64,000 nt of DNA from an uncultured Bacteroidales bacterium (lineage in GTDB: Bacteria > Bacteroidota > Bacteroidia > Bacteroidales > UBA932), in NCBI GenBank assembly GCA_900316795.1, contig ONEF01000009.1, positions 1 through 64,000 of the forward strand, given 5' to 3'. Made by a program: the position numbers and the translations under genes. Below are positions 44,502 to 53,405 of the stretch, piece after piece. Position 1 is the first letter of the stretch. Each line of letters opens with the position of its first letter. Below the pieces are notes generated by a model. It did not search any database. It saw only the letters and a program-made list of their open reading frames with translations, and was not told the DNA's origin.

Positions 44502-45947
44502 CTAGCAGAAAAATGACAGTACTTCTGTTATAGGGAGAGTGGTCTGCTCTCCGGTTTCCAGATTCTTTATGTTTACTGTCTGGGCTTGAATTTCAGACTC
44601 CCCTGCTATTATAAGGAACGGAATACGGTTTTTCTCCGCATACTCAAACTGCTTCTTCAGCTTGGTCTGATCCGGATAGAGCTCGCAACCAATGCCGTTT
44701 GACCTCAGCCGGGATGCCAGTGGAAGAAGGTATCCGGCAGACTTTTCATCCATATTGGACAGCAGGACCTTTGTACCACCTATCGCCTCTTTAGGGAACT
44801 TGTCCAGGCCACTCAGAACATCGTAGATGCGGTCTGCTCCGAAGGAAATTCCCACACCGGAAACATCAGGAAGCCCGAAGATGCCAGTCAGGTTGTCGTA
44901 CCTTCCGCCACCGCAGATGCTTCCGATGGCAAAATCCAGAGCCTTCACTTCAAAGATGGCCCCGGTATAATAGTTAAGTCCACGCGCCAGAGAAAGGTCA
45001 ACTTCCACTTTCTGGGAAATGTTTGCCTCAGCGATGTACCCAAACAACGTCTTGAGTTCCTCCACTCCTTTGCGCCCCGTCTCACTGTCTTTTAAGACAT
45101 CGCTGATGAGGGAGAGTTTTTCCTCTGTAGTGCCGCTGAAAGTGAGAACCGGCTCCAGGATGGAGAAGCCTTTTTCGTCAACGCCCTGGGAGAGCATCTC
45201 CTCCTTGACAGCCTCAAGGCCTATCTTGTCTATCTTGTCCATCGCGATGGTGATTTCCACCAGCTTTTCCGGGAAGCCCATCACTTCAGCCAATCCGGCC
45301 AGGATCTTGCGGTTGTTTATCTTGATGCACACATTCACGCCAAAGATCCCGAAGACCTGATCAACTATCTGTACGAGTTCCAGCTCGTTGAGAAGGCTAC
45401 GGCTACCGATGACATCCACATCGCACTGATAGAACTCGCGGTAGCGGCCCTTCTGAGGACGGTCCGCCCTCCAGACAGGCTGGATCTGATAGCGTTTGAA
45501 CGGGAAAGTTATCTCGTTGCGGTGCTGGACCACATATCTTGCAAACGGAACCGTAAGGTCATACCTGAGACCTTTTTCGCACACCTTCAGGCTCAGGGCA
45601 TTGCTGTTCAACGATGGAGCACCAGCAGCGGCATAAGCTCCAGCAACTTCAGCGCCGGAAGCGGATGAGTCTGCCGGGTACGTTATAAGTTTCTGGAAAT
45701 CGTCAACGGAAATCTTGGAGAAAGCGTCACCGCTGTTCAGCACCTTGAAAAGAAGCTTGTCGCCTTCCTCACCGTACTTGCCCAGAAGAGTGGACAGGTT
45801 CTCCATTGACGGAGTCTCTATCGGCTTGTAGCCGAACTTCTTGAATACACTCTTGACGGTGTCGAATATGTAGTTTCTTCCGGCCATCTGCTCCGGAGAA
45901 AAATCCCTTGTGCCCTTTGGAATGCTTGGTTTCTGTACTTGTGCCAT
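44502..45947 (-). CDS. hisS: Histidyl-tRNA synthetase
   Basis: The 481-residue class II enzyme shows [15 protein letters not shown], motif 2 [20 protein letters not shown], the histidine-A loop [16 protein letters not shown] and motif 3 [15 protein letters not shown], with a C-terminal anticodon domain. Against typical Bacteroidales HisS it has an extra Ala/Ser/Gly-rich segment of about 25 residues between [12 protein letters not shown] and [10 protein letters not shown] (bases about 45596-45685), just before motif 2. The ATG overlaps a near-match of the CTCAGCGATG motif. A -7 box (minus strand TATCTTTG) is at 45992-45999. Confidence 0.95.
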   Translation of the reverse strand: MAQVQKPSIPKGTRDFSPEQMAGRNYIFDTVKSVFKKFGYKPIETPSMENLSTLLGKYGEEGDKLLFKVLNSGDAFSKISVDDFQKLITYPADSSASGAEVAGAYAAAGAPSLNSNALSLKVCEKGLRYDLTVPFARYVVQHRNEITFPFKRYQIQPVWRADRPQKGRYREFYQCDVDVIGSRSLLNELELVQIVDQVFGIFGVNVCIKINNRKILAGLAEVMGFPEKLVEITIAMDKIDKIGLEAVKEEMLSQGVDEKGFSILEPVLTFSGTTEEKLSLISDVLKDSETGRKGVEELKTLFGYIAEANISQKVEVDLSLARGLNYYTGAIFEVKALDFAIGSICGGGRYDNLTGIFGLPDVSGVGISFGADRIYDVLSGLDKFPKEAIGGTKVLLSNMDEKSAGYLLPLASRLRSNGIGCELYPDQTKLKKQFEYAEKNRIPFLIIAGESEIQAQTVNIKNLETGEQTTLPITEVLSFFC

Positions 45948-45991
45948 CGCTGAATAATAACAAAATAACTATATGTAGGCTAAAGCCTATG

Positions 45992-45999
45992 CAAAGATA
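45992..45999 (-). promoter_or_regulatory. -7 box for hisS
   Basis: Minus-strand TATCTTTG lies 44 bases before the hisS ATG, between hisS and the nfnB stop. No clear -33 element is seen. Confidence 0.4.
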
Positions 46000-46024
46000 A
46001 CAAGATTTACTGAGCTGCCGGTTG

Positions 46025-47539
46025 TTATTGCTCTTTCCCCTCGAGGTAGCGGTGGATGGCGGCGGCGGCTTTGCGCCCTTCCCCCATCGCAAGGATCACG
46101 GTTGCAGCTCCGGTGACAACATCCCCTCCGGCAAAGACCCCCTTGCGAGAAGTCGCTGTTTCCGTGGTCACGAGCCTTCCCTTCCGGTCCGTGTCCAAGC
46201 CGGGAGTCGTGTCGGCTATCAGATGGTTGATCTTGGTGCCGAGCGCCACTATCAGAGCGTCTGCCTCAATGTCAAACTCCGAACCCTGGATTGGAACCGG
46301 ACTACGGCGGCCGCTCTCGTCAGGCTCTCCGAGTTCCATGCGAATGCAGCGGATGCCCCTCACCCAGCCGTTTTCATCGCCGAGCACCTCCACCGGATTA
46401 GTCAGAAACTGGAAGTTGATGCCCTCTTCCTTGGCATGATGAACCTCCTCTGCCCTGGCGGGAAGCTCCTTTTCGCTTCGGCGATATACTATTGTAACCT
46501 CTGCCCCCAGCCTGAGCGCAGTACGGGCGGCATCCATAGCCACGTTGCCGCCGCCAACCACGCAAACTTTCTTTGCCCTGAAGATCGGAGTGTCAGAATC
46601 CTTGCTGAAGGCCTGCATGAGATTGTTGCGGGTCAGATATTCATTTGCAGAAAAAACACCGTTGAGGTTCTCCCCCGGAATGCCGAGGAACAGCGGAAGA
46701 CCAGCACCTGTCCCCACAAATACCGCTTTGAAGCCTTCCTTGTCCATAAGCTCGTCTATGGTAACCGTACGGCCTACAAACACATCGGTTTCTATCTTGA
46801 TTCCGGCATCCAGAAGTTTCTGTATCTCCCTCTCCACCACCGCCTTCTTTGGAAGCCTGAACTCAGGGATTCCGTATGTCAGCACTCCACCTGCTTTGTG
46901 CAGGCTCTCGAAAATGGTTACACTGTAGCCAAGCTTTGCAAGGTCAGACGCGCAAGCCAACCCGGCAGGACCACTCCCCACAACAGCAACCTTCACCCCC
47001 CTATCGCTAATCCCATCCTCAAAATCTCCGCAGCAACCATCCTTCCCAGCACCCTCACAGCAAACATCCTCCTCAACCACCGTGCAGCAACCAACCTTCC
47101 CAACACCCTCACAGCAAACGCCCGTCCGCATCTTCTCAACTCCTTCACCAGCATCTGCATTCTCCCGGCTATAGTCGGCGACAAACCGCTCCAGTTTTCC
47201 TATAGATACGGGCTGCCCCTTAACTCCCAGGATGCAGCTGCCCTCGCACTGAGTCTCCTGCGGACAAACCCTGCCACAGATTGCTGGAAGAGAACTGTCT
47301 TCAGATATTATGTCGTAGGCGCCTTTGAAGTTCCCCTCCAAAACCTGATGTATAAAAGCCGGAATCTTTATGCCCACAGGACAAGCCTCCACGCATCTTG
47401 GCTTCTTGCACCTCAGGCATCTGGACGCCTCAAGCTGAGCCTCCTCGGCGTTGTACCCGTAACAAACCTCTTCAAAGTTTGTCGCCCTTACTTTCGGATC
47501 CTGTTCCCTTACCGGAACCCTGTCTATCTTGTTTGCCAT
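46025..47539 (-). CDS. nfnB: NfnB / GltA-like NADPH-dependent flavoprotein subunit
   Basis: The 504-residue protein has N-terminal 4Fe-4S ligands (CLRCKKPRCVEACPVGIKIP; later CGRVCP and CEGSC), a FAD site VAVVGSGPAGLACASDLAKL and an NADP site VCVVGGGNVAMDAARTALRL. With the PyrK-like partner upstream it forms the NfnAB pair, which bifurcates electrons between NADH, NADPH and ferredoxin. Databases also call such pairs sulfide dehydrogenase or glutamate synthase small chain. A Cys-rich, repeat-derived insertion of about 50 residues (47005-47160) separates the two halves. That segment is absent from the family plan. Confidence 0.85.
   Translation of the reverse strand: MANKIDRVPVREQDPKVRATNFEEVCYGYNAEEAQLEASRCLRCKKPRCVEACPVGIKIPAFIHQVLEGNFKGAYDIISEDSSLPAICGRVCPQETQCEGSCILGVKGQPVSIGKLERFVADYSRENADAGEGVEKMRTGVCCEGVGKVGCCTVVEEDVCCEGAGKDGCCGDFEDGISDRGVKVAVVGSGPAGLACASDLAKLGYSVTIFESLHKAGGVLTYGIPEFRLPKKAVVEREIQKLLDAGIKIETDVFVGRTVTIDELMDKEGFKAVFVGTGAGLPLFLGIPGENLNGVFSANEYLTRNNLMQAFSKDSDTPIFRAKKVCVVGGGNVAMDAARTALRLGAEVTIVYRRSEKELPARAEEVHHAKEEGINFQFLTNPVEVLGDENGWVRGIRCIRMELGEPDESGRRSPVPIQGSEFDIEADALIVALGTKINHLIADTTPGLDTDRKGRLVTTETATSRKGVFAGGDVVTGAATVILAMGEGRKAAAAIHRYLEGKEQ
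47030..47120. repeat. 54-bp in-frame direct repeat inside nfnB
   Basis: The segment GCAGCAACCANCCTTCCCA and the following CACCCTCACAGCAAAC recur at 47030 and 47084, 54 bases (18 codons) apart. In the protein this gives two VCCEG-GK-GCC units. Slippage in multiples of three would change the number of Cys pairs. Confidence 0.8.
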
Positions 47540-47717
47540 ATCAAAACATTTACCAAATGATTCATATAATACTCCCGTGGCACTTATTTTCCTGAGTATC
47601 TGTTACTTAACTATAGAACCCCTAAGTGGTTCATCGTATGGCAAAGATACTTAATCTACTAAATATCAGTATAATAACTGCCACGCCTCAGCGATTCACC
47701 AGCCGGCGAATCTCCTG
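47540..47717 (-). promoter_or_regulatory. Gap between nfnA and nfnB with its own -7 box
   Basis: Minus-strand TATCTTTG at 47642-47649 suggests an internal promoter for nfnB. Between it and the gene, GAACC (47616-47620) and GGTTC (47628-47632) form a small hairpin. A CTCAGCGAT copy (47687) lies near the nfnA stop. No gene is seen here. Confidence 0.4.
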
Positions 47718-48605
47718 CTATCGCCGCAGCACAAGGCCGGCGGCAGCGTTTGCTTCCTGTTCCTGCTTCCTGTACAAAGTCTGGCGGCGCATGGCCTCGT
47801 CAAAGTCCACATCGTATCCGTTGAACTCCGGCCCGTCCACGCAGGCGAACATTGTCTTTCCGGCCACGCTGACCCTGCATGCTCCGCACATTCCGGTTCC
47901 GTCAACCATCAAGGTGTTAAGGCTCACCGTTATCGGCAGCCCGAGTTTCTTTGCCGTAAGCGTCGCAAACTTCATCATCACCATCGGGCCGATGGCAACG
48001 CACATGTCATACGAAAGTGCGCCCTCAGTCCCTTTTGCAGTACTCGAAGAAGCATCGCCACACAGACGCTCCATCAGGAGGGTCACCACGCCCTTCTCTC
48101 CCTTTGAGCCATCGTCTGTACAGATGTACAGGTTGGTGCAGGCTTCTTTCATCTCATCTTCCATAATGATGAGGTCCTTGTTCCTGGCACCTATGATAAC
48201 ATCCACGTGCGCACCCTTTTCAAACAGGTATTTTGCCTGGGGATATACAGGTGCAGCTCCTACTCCACCGGCAACAAACAGATAGCGTTTACCTTTGAGA
48301 TCTCGTTCCGGGAGTTCCATGAAATCCGAAGGTTTACCGAGCGGGCCGGCTACATCGCAGAGGAAATCCCCAACATTCATCTGACAGATCTTGTTGGATG
48401 ATACGCCTGCTATCTGAATCACTATCCTGACAGCTCCCCTTTCCGGGTCATAATCGCAGATGGTCAGAGGCACTCTCTCCCCGTTGTCGGACGGCCTAAC
48501 TATCAGGAATTGTCCTGGCTTTGCGCTCTCAGCGATGCGAGGAGCCTCTACCCACATGGAGTAAATAAGTGGTGTAAGCTGCTGCTTTTCTAAAATTCTA
48601 AACAT
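47718..48605 (-). CDS. nfnA: NfnA / PyrK-like FAD-NAD-binding subunit with 2Fe-2S
   Basis: The 295-residue protein is of the dihydroorotate/sulfide dehydrogenase-like electron-transfer family. It has a FAD-binding beta-barrel (PGQFLIVRPSDNGERVPLTI), an NAD-binding segment (RYLFVAGGVGAAPVYPQAKY) and C-terminal 2Fe-2S ligands (DGTGMCGACRVSV, then FACVDGPEF). No pyrD is near, so Nfn is preferred to pyrimidine synthesis. A short Ser/Gly/Ala-rich stretch (GDASSSTAKGTEG) before YDMCVAIGPM is not expected from the family. Confidence 0.85.
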   Translation of the reverse strand: MFRILEKQQLTPLIYSMWVEAPRIAESAKPGQFLIVRPSDNGERVPLTICDYDPERGAVRIVIQIAGVSSNKICQMNVGDFLCDVAGPLGKPSDFMELPERDLKGKRYLFVAGGVGAAPVYPQAKYLFEKGAHVDVIIGARNKDLIIMEDEMKEACTNLYICTDDGSKGEKGVVTLLMERLCGDASSSTAKGTEGALSYDMCVAIGPMVMMKFATLTAKKLGLPITVSLNTLMVDGTGMCGACRVSVAGKTMFACVDGPEFNGYDVDFDEAMRRQTLYRKQEQEANAAAGLVLRR

Positions 48606-48636
48606 ATATCAAACTACAATATTCAATAGTCTAAAC

Positions 48637-48691
48637 GTGCAAGGTGTCCCGTTTTCAGCACCACCTGGTACGCCTTACACCACCTGGTACA
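48637..48691. repeat. Single dispersed unit of the 52-bp hairpin repeat family
   Basis: On the minus strand it reads GTACCAGGTGGTG, a 20-base partial copy GTACCAGGTGGTG again, then GGGACACCTTGCAC, matching the last two units of array B (10537-10626). AGGTG (48642-48646) pairs with CACCT (48662-48666). It lies 31 bases upstream of nfnA and 31 bases beyond the GH9 stop, so it occupies an intergenic 3' flank. Confidence 0.7.
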
Positions 48692-48722
48692 GTTTCTCAG
48701 CCTGAAAAGCCTTAAGAAGTCC

Positions 48723-51416
48723 TTAAGCCCCCTGCAGGTCTTTGAAGGTCTTGAAGGTGTAGCCTTTTTTCTTCAGGTACATGATAATCTCCCTAACGCG
48801 GTTGTACAGGCGGTCACTTTCAGGGCGGGATTCTTCAATGCCGGGATGGATCAGGATTATGGCACCGTTAAGTGTATGTTTGGCCTCGTAAGCAAAGAGG
48901 CGGTCTATCAGTTTCTGGGCATCCACGTAAGAGCTCATGGATGGTATGGTGTAGTCTGCCGGTGTAGCCGTTCCCTGGGTGTAGTTAATCGGGATGTAGC
49001 CTGCACGGGAGAGAATGTTCACAGATTCTGTGTTGTAGTGCTCGTAAGGCGGCAGCAGGAACCTGGACTGGCTCTGAAGAACGCCGAATTTCTCCAGTTC
49101 CCTGGCATTGAGACGAATGTCTGCATAGATACTGTCTTTGGATACGAGCATTGAGTCTCTGTTGCCGTCCCAAGGAGCATAGAGAAGATGTTTGTCTGAA
49201 TGGCCGCTTACATAATGGCCTTCGCTGACAATCTTCTGTATGATTTCCTGGAACTCAGGTTTGCGGAGGGCGTTGCCGGTAAAGAAGAAAGAGCCCTTCA
49301 CTTTCTCCTTGGCCAACTGTTTGAGAATCTTCTCTCCACCGTTGAACATTTCGTCGGCAGAGAAGATCAGGTAGATTTCCTTCTTTGACGGGTCCAGCCT
49401 GCGGATTGCTCCATAGCTATCCTTTACAGCTTTGTGTAGAAAGCTGGAAGAAGCGCCGGAAGGGAGGTTGCCGGACGGCACACCACCGGAAAGGCTGTTT
49501 GCGCTCATTTTCTGAAGGTTACCATCCTGCTCCAATGTGGCGAAGTAATATGTCAGACCTGCCGTACCATCCATGGTTGGCTCATTGGTTGCATAGTCAC
49601 CGATGTCGTTATGGTAAACGGCTATGCCTCGGTTCAGGGCAGGAGTCTTGTCCGGCTCCCTGAGACCGCCTCCGGCTCTGGAGGAGAAAATGAAATTATA
49701 AACCGGACCGTCTATCAGTCCGCCGGTTATCTCCCTGTGTTCCAAAGTGAAGGCCGAATGGGGCAATGTAGGCAGAGTACCGCCTTTCGGATAGCCTATT
49801 ATCATTGAGACACCCCAAGGGTTGCAGCCGAGGAGCCAGTCTCTTAGGGCCGCTTCCATCTCCAGGTATGTGGAGTCTCCGGTAAGCCTGCGGTAGAGCT
49901 GAGCCTGGGTGACGGCTGCGCTGGTAAGGTTGTTGGAACACCACAGGTATGGAACGCCGTGCATGAACGGATCGTCCCCGGCACGGTTCCGGAGGTCCTG
50001 CAGGCCTTCTTTCATGAATTCAGTGTATTTGAGCTTGAGGGCCTCGTCTCCTGCCTCAGCCTGGAGGAAATGGCCGAGGTTTATGAACGGGTAGAACTGG
50101 TAGTGCCTGCCTCTTCCGAGCTCTATCCACGGAGAAACCGGTTCCTGCTCCCCGTAGTAGTCTGCTTCTTCCTGGTATGCAGGATTTTTTGTGGTGGAGT
50201 AGAGTGTGGCGGCAGCCAGCTCCACGTCATCTGTCCAGGTGTCTTCCTCGTAGAAGTATCTTGATATGTAGCAGGCGGTCTGGGTGTTGCCTGGAACCTC
50301 TTTGGCATATTCATAGGCAGGAGCGGCCTTGGCGGCAATCTGGCGCGCAAACTGAGGGTCTATCGCAGAGAACACTTCTCCGCCAAGGGCGAAAGCTGAA
50401 GCGAACTTGCCTGCTGCTGAAGACACTCCGGTGGTGCGGTTCTTCCCGAACTTGCCCATCCCCTGAGGCTTGCCGGTCAGGTAATATACGGGACGCCCGT
50501 TGCCCGGGCCCCAACCGTAGTCTGCTGTGTCGAACTGCGGAGGTTTGAAGCCGATATGATCTCTGTCATCAGCGATCTGGGTGAACATCACCCTGTCTTC
50601 AGGATTCATCTTGACCAACCAGTCCAATCCCCAGCGGGCCTGGTCCAGAATGTCGGGAACTCCATTTGCACCTGGCCTGCCGTCTGCCTGGAACCTGTCA
50701 GCGAACACGCTCTTGTCCTCTATCCACTTCCACGCGAACATCATGTGGTATGTAGCGGTGGCGCTTGTAGTCTGATACTGAAGGTAGTCTGAGGCATCGT
50801 GCCAGCCTCCCCTGACATCTATCTTCTCGCCGTTGCGGTCCGGATGATCCACTATGTAGCCGTCCAGCTGGTGGCAGAGGGTATCTGTGAACGGGTTGTA
50901 GCCGCACTGCTGCTGCCTCATGTAATAGAGCAGGATGTCAGCCGCGCCGTCATAGACGTCCGCCCCTATCTTGAATATAGGGGAATAAGCTCCCTTGAAC
51001 CTGATATAATAGCCTCCTGGTTTCTGGAAAGCGGTGAAATTGAGCCTATACGCATCTTTGACAGCCCACTTGGAACCATCTGCCTGATCCGCCCTGCCGG
51101 AAAAGACCGGAAGATCTGTCACGGCATCAAACACCACGAACTCTTCATTTGAAGAGCCGCGGTTACCATCAGTCAGACGGCTGTCCAAATCAACTTTCCC
51201 CGGCCTCCTTGTCCAAGCTGTCTGCCCGGAAGCGGAAACTTGGGTATCAAGCTTTTCAGCTTGGTCCAAAGGCTCATCCACGGACTTCTCCTCAAAATAG
51301 ACTGCAACCTTCACGCTCTTTGGAAGATAGCCTACATAGTTGATTCTGATGTGCTTCTGCGCCAAAACAGCAACGCTCAAAAAAATCGCTGAGAAAAACA
51401 GAAATAATCTTTTCAT
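48723..51416 (-). CDS. GH9 endoglucanase-like enzyme fused to a NodB-type polysaccharide deacetylase
   Basis: The 897-residue exported protein has a signal peptide (MKRLFLFFSAIFLSVAVLAQ), then a cellulase N-terminal Ig-like domain (about 22-140: IRINYVGYLPKSVKVAVYFE). A GH9 catalytic domain follows (about 150-625) with the Asp pair in GGWHDASDY (Asp207, Asp210) and acid Glu612 in NEPTMDGTAGL. The C-terminus (about 660-897) is a NodB-like deacetylase: IFSADE in place of TFDD, GHYVSGHSDKHLL (metal His pair), RFLLPPYEHY and AIILIHPG. Likely outer-membrane-side beta-glucan cleavage. The deacetylase substrate is unknown. The open frame extends 130 codons further upstream, but ATG 51416 begins the signal peptide. 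Confidence 0.88.
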   Translation of the reverse strand: MKRLFLFFSAIFLSVAVLAQKHIRINYVGYLPKSVKVAVYFEEKSVDEPLDQAEKLDTQVSASGQTAWTRRPGKVDLDSRLTDGNRGSSNEEFVVFDAVTDLPVFSGRADQADGSKWAVKDAYRLNFTAFQKPGGYYIRFKGAYSPIFKIGADVYDGAADILLYYMRQQQCGYNPFTDTLCHQLDGYIVDHPDRNGEKIDVRGGWHDASDYLQYQTTSATATYHMMFAWKWIEDKSVFADRFQADGRPGANGVPDILDQARWGLDWLVKMNPEDRVMFTQIADDRDHIGFKPPQFDTADYGWGPGNGRPVYYLTGKPQGMGKFGKNRTTGVSSAAGKFASAFALGGEVFSAIDPQFARQIAAKAAPAYEYAKEVPGNTQTACYISRYFYEEDTWTDDVELAAATLYSTTKNPAYQEEADYYGEQEPVSPWIELGRGRHYQFYPFINLGHFLQAEAGDEALKLKYTEFMKEGLQDLRNRAGDDPFMHGVPYLWCSNNLTSAAVTQAQLYRRLTGDSTYLEMEAALRDWLLGCNPWGVSMIIGYPKGGTLPTLPHSAFTLEHREITGGLIDGPVYNFIFSSRAGGGLREPDKTPALNRGIAVYHNDIGDYATNEPTMDGTAGLTYYFATLEQDGNLQKMSANSLSGGVPSGNLPSGASSSFLHKAVKDSYGAIRRLDPSKKEIYLIFSADEMFNGGEKILKQLAKEKVKGSFFFTGNALRKPEFQEIIQKIVSEGHYVSGHSDKHLLYAPWDGNRDSMLVSKDSIYADIRLNARELEKFGVLQSQSRFLLPPYEHYNTESVNILSRAGYIPINYTQGTATPADYTIPSMSSYVDAQKLIDRLFAYEAKHTLNGAIILIHPGIEESRPESDRLYNRVREIIMYLKKKGYTFKTFKDLQGA

Positions 51417-51454
51417 ATAACTCTTGCTAAAGGAAATGCCTTCTGCCAATCGTA

Positions 51455-51462
51455 CAAAGATA
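51455..51462 (-). promoter_or_regulatory. -7 box for the GH9-deacetylase gene
   Basis: Minus-strand TATCTTTG lies 38 bases before ATG 51416. Together with 51536-51543 it forms a divergent promoter region between this gene and sppA. Confidence 0.45.
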
Positions 51463-51535
51463 CTAATCTGTTTTATATCCTGGCGCGGAAGCCTGATATT
51501 TTGGCAGGCCAAGTTTTCAATTAATGTATTCTTCG

Positions 51536-51543
51536 TATCTTTG
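51536..51543 (+). promoter_or_regulatory. -7 box for sppA
   Basis: TATCTTTG lies 30 bases before the sppA ATG. The motif CTCAGCGAT (51565-51573) abuts the start codon, where a ribosome site would be expected. Confidence 0.5.
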
Positions 51544-51573
51544 GCAGTTGTAAGAAAAATAACACTCAGCGAT

Positions 51574-53400
51574 ATGAAATTCTGGAAAGCTTTTCTTGCC
51601 GCCTTGCTGGGATGCCTGGTGGCAATGATTCTTAACTTGTTCCTGTTCTTTATGTTCATCGGAGCATTGATGTCTGCAGGAGGCTCAACCGAAAACATTC
51701 CTTCGGTAAGCAACAATTCTATCCTCAAGATAGACTTGTCCCAAACTATAGGCGAACGCACCCAGGAGGGTATGAGCGCTGACCTCGGCATCCCTTTCAT
51801 GAGCATGCCTCAGGCTTCATTGGGAATCTATGATGCAATCAAAGCCATAGAGAAGGCTGCCTCCGACAGCAAGATATCCATGATGCTCATCACAGACAAG
51901 GGCCTTTCAAGCAGCGGCATGACTCATCTGGAAGAACTACGAGACGCTATATCAAAGTTCCACGACAGCGGAAAGCCTATAGTGGCCTACGGAATGAACT
52001 ATTCCCTCGGCGGATACTACATAGCCAGCGCAGCTGACAAGATCTACATCCACAATGAGGGTATGCTGTCCATCAAGGGTTTGGGAGCCAGCATGATGTT
52101 CTACAAAGACCTTCTTGACAAGGTTGGTGTGGACGTGCAGCTGATACGCCACGGCAAATTCAAGGCTGCCGCAGAGCAGTTCATCAAAAACGACATCAGC
52201 CCTGAGAACCGCCAGCAGAACATGGAGATGCTCAACTCCATCTGGGGCGACTGGTCAGAGCAGATCTGCAAGAGCCGCAACATAGACCTTGCCACATTCA
52301 ACCAGGCCATTGACGAACTTAAAATCGGCACTCCTGAGTCTGCAAAGGAACTCAACCTGGTTGACGAGACCGTAAACACAGACGAATACACAGAGAAAAT
52401 CTGCAGCCTCGTAGGCGTGGAAGACGAGCAGCAACTGAGCGTGATAACTCTGGACAAGTATGCCAAGACTCTGACTCCAAGCCTCAAGGGAAAGGCAAAG
52501 GTAGCCGTACTCTACGCAGAAGGAGAGATTGTTATGTCAGGCAGCGGACTTGCAGCTAACAAGTTTGCATCACAGGTGAACAAAATCCGCAAGGACGAGA
52601 CCATAGACGCTGTCGTTCTCAGAGTAAATTCTCCTGGTGGAGACGCTCAGGCTGCTGAGCTGATGAGAGAAGCCCTGCAGAAACTTTCTGCCGCAAAGCC
52701 AGTCATTTGCAGCTTCTCGGAATATGCAGCCAGCGGCGGATACTGGATCTCTGCCCAGGCAAAGCATATCTTCTCAGACAAGACAACCCTTACAGGCTCA
52801 ATCGGAGTATTCTCTCTTGCAGTGAATTACGGAAAGGGGCTCAAGGAACATCTGAAGGTCAACTCAGTCCAGTTAGGAACCCATAAGCACGCAACGATGG
52901 GAGATATGTCCAGGCAGATGGACCAGGAGGAAGTTGCCTACAACCAGAAATTCGTAGAACAGATCTACACCAAGTTCATGAACATCGTTTCAGACGGAAG
53001 GAACATGAGCGTTGCAGATGTTGACTCCATCGCGCAAGGAAGGGTATGGACAGGAACACAAGGCCTGGAAGTAGGCATCGTGGACGAGATAGGCGGAATT
53101 GAGGATGCCATCAAATATGCCGCCTGCCTTGCTCTGGGAGAAGATGTTTCCGGCTACAGGAATCTGGATGACAGCCAGTACAAAGTAGCTGAGTTCCCTA
53201 AGACAAAGACTCAGATGGAACTCATCATGGAAAGCTTCAGCGGAAAAGAGGACGCATCGCTGAGAAAAGTGATTGAAGTCTTGGGCCTTGAGAAAACCGT
53301 AAACGCACAAGAGCTGGACAACCTGATAAGGGAGTTGAATGGAAGCAAAAAGGCAAAGGCCTACGCCAGAATACCTTACGCATACCAGTTCAACTACTGA
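51574..53400 (+). CDS. sppA: Signal peptide peptidase SppA, 67K type
   Basis: The 608-residue membrane-anchored serine protease clears cleaved signal peptides. It has one N-terminal helix (about 7-33) and two tandem ClpP-like domains. The catalytic dyad is visible: Lys195 in IRHGKFKAAAEQF in the first domain and Ser387 in YAASGGYWISAQA in the second. SPGGDAQAAELMREAL and TTLTGSIGVF are further signatures. An in-frame extension upstream of 51574 has no matching content. It converges on tilS, with 5 bases between the stops. Confidence 0.93.
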   Translation: MKFWKAFLAALLGCLVAMILNLFLFFMFIGALMSAGGSTENIPSVSNNSILKIDLSQTIGERTQEGMSADLGIPFMSMPQASLGIYDAIKAIEKAASDSKISMMLITDKGLSSSGMTHLEELRDAISKFHDSGKPIVAYGMNYSLGGYYIASAADKIYIHNEGMLSIKGLGASMMFYKDLLDKVGVDVQLIRHGKFKAAAEQFIKNDISPENRQQNMEMLNSIWGDWSEQICKSRNIDLATFNQAIDELKIGTPESAKELNLVDETVNTDEYTEKICSLVGVEDEQQLSVITLDKYAKTLTPSLKGKAKVAVLYAEGEIVMSGSGLAANKFASQVNKIRKDETIDAVVLRVNSPGGDAQAAELMREALQKLSAAKPVICSFSEYAASGGYWISAQAKHIFSDKTTLTGSIGVFSLAVNYGKGLKEHLKVNSVQLGTHKHATMGDMSRQMDQEEVAYNQKFVEQIYTKFMNIVSDGRNMSVADVDSIAQGRVWTGTQGLEVGIVDEIGGIEDAIKYAACLALGEDVSGYRNLDDSQYKVAEFPKTKTQMELIMESFSGKEDASLRKVIEVLGLEKTVNAQELDNLIRELNGSKKAKAYARIPYAYQFNY

Positions 53401-53405
53401 TGATT

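Noticed and set aside
46025-48605. Glutamate synthase small chain plus dihydroorotate dehydrogenase subunit as two unrelated genes
   Set aside because: No glutamate synthase large chain or pyrD lies nearby, and the adjacent pair is the standard NfnAB (or SudAB) arrangement.
48723-51806. 130-residue N-terminal extension of the GH9 protein
   Set aside because: The extension would cross the divergent promoter region, and ATG 51416 begins a clear signal peptide.
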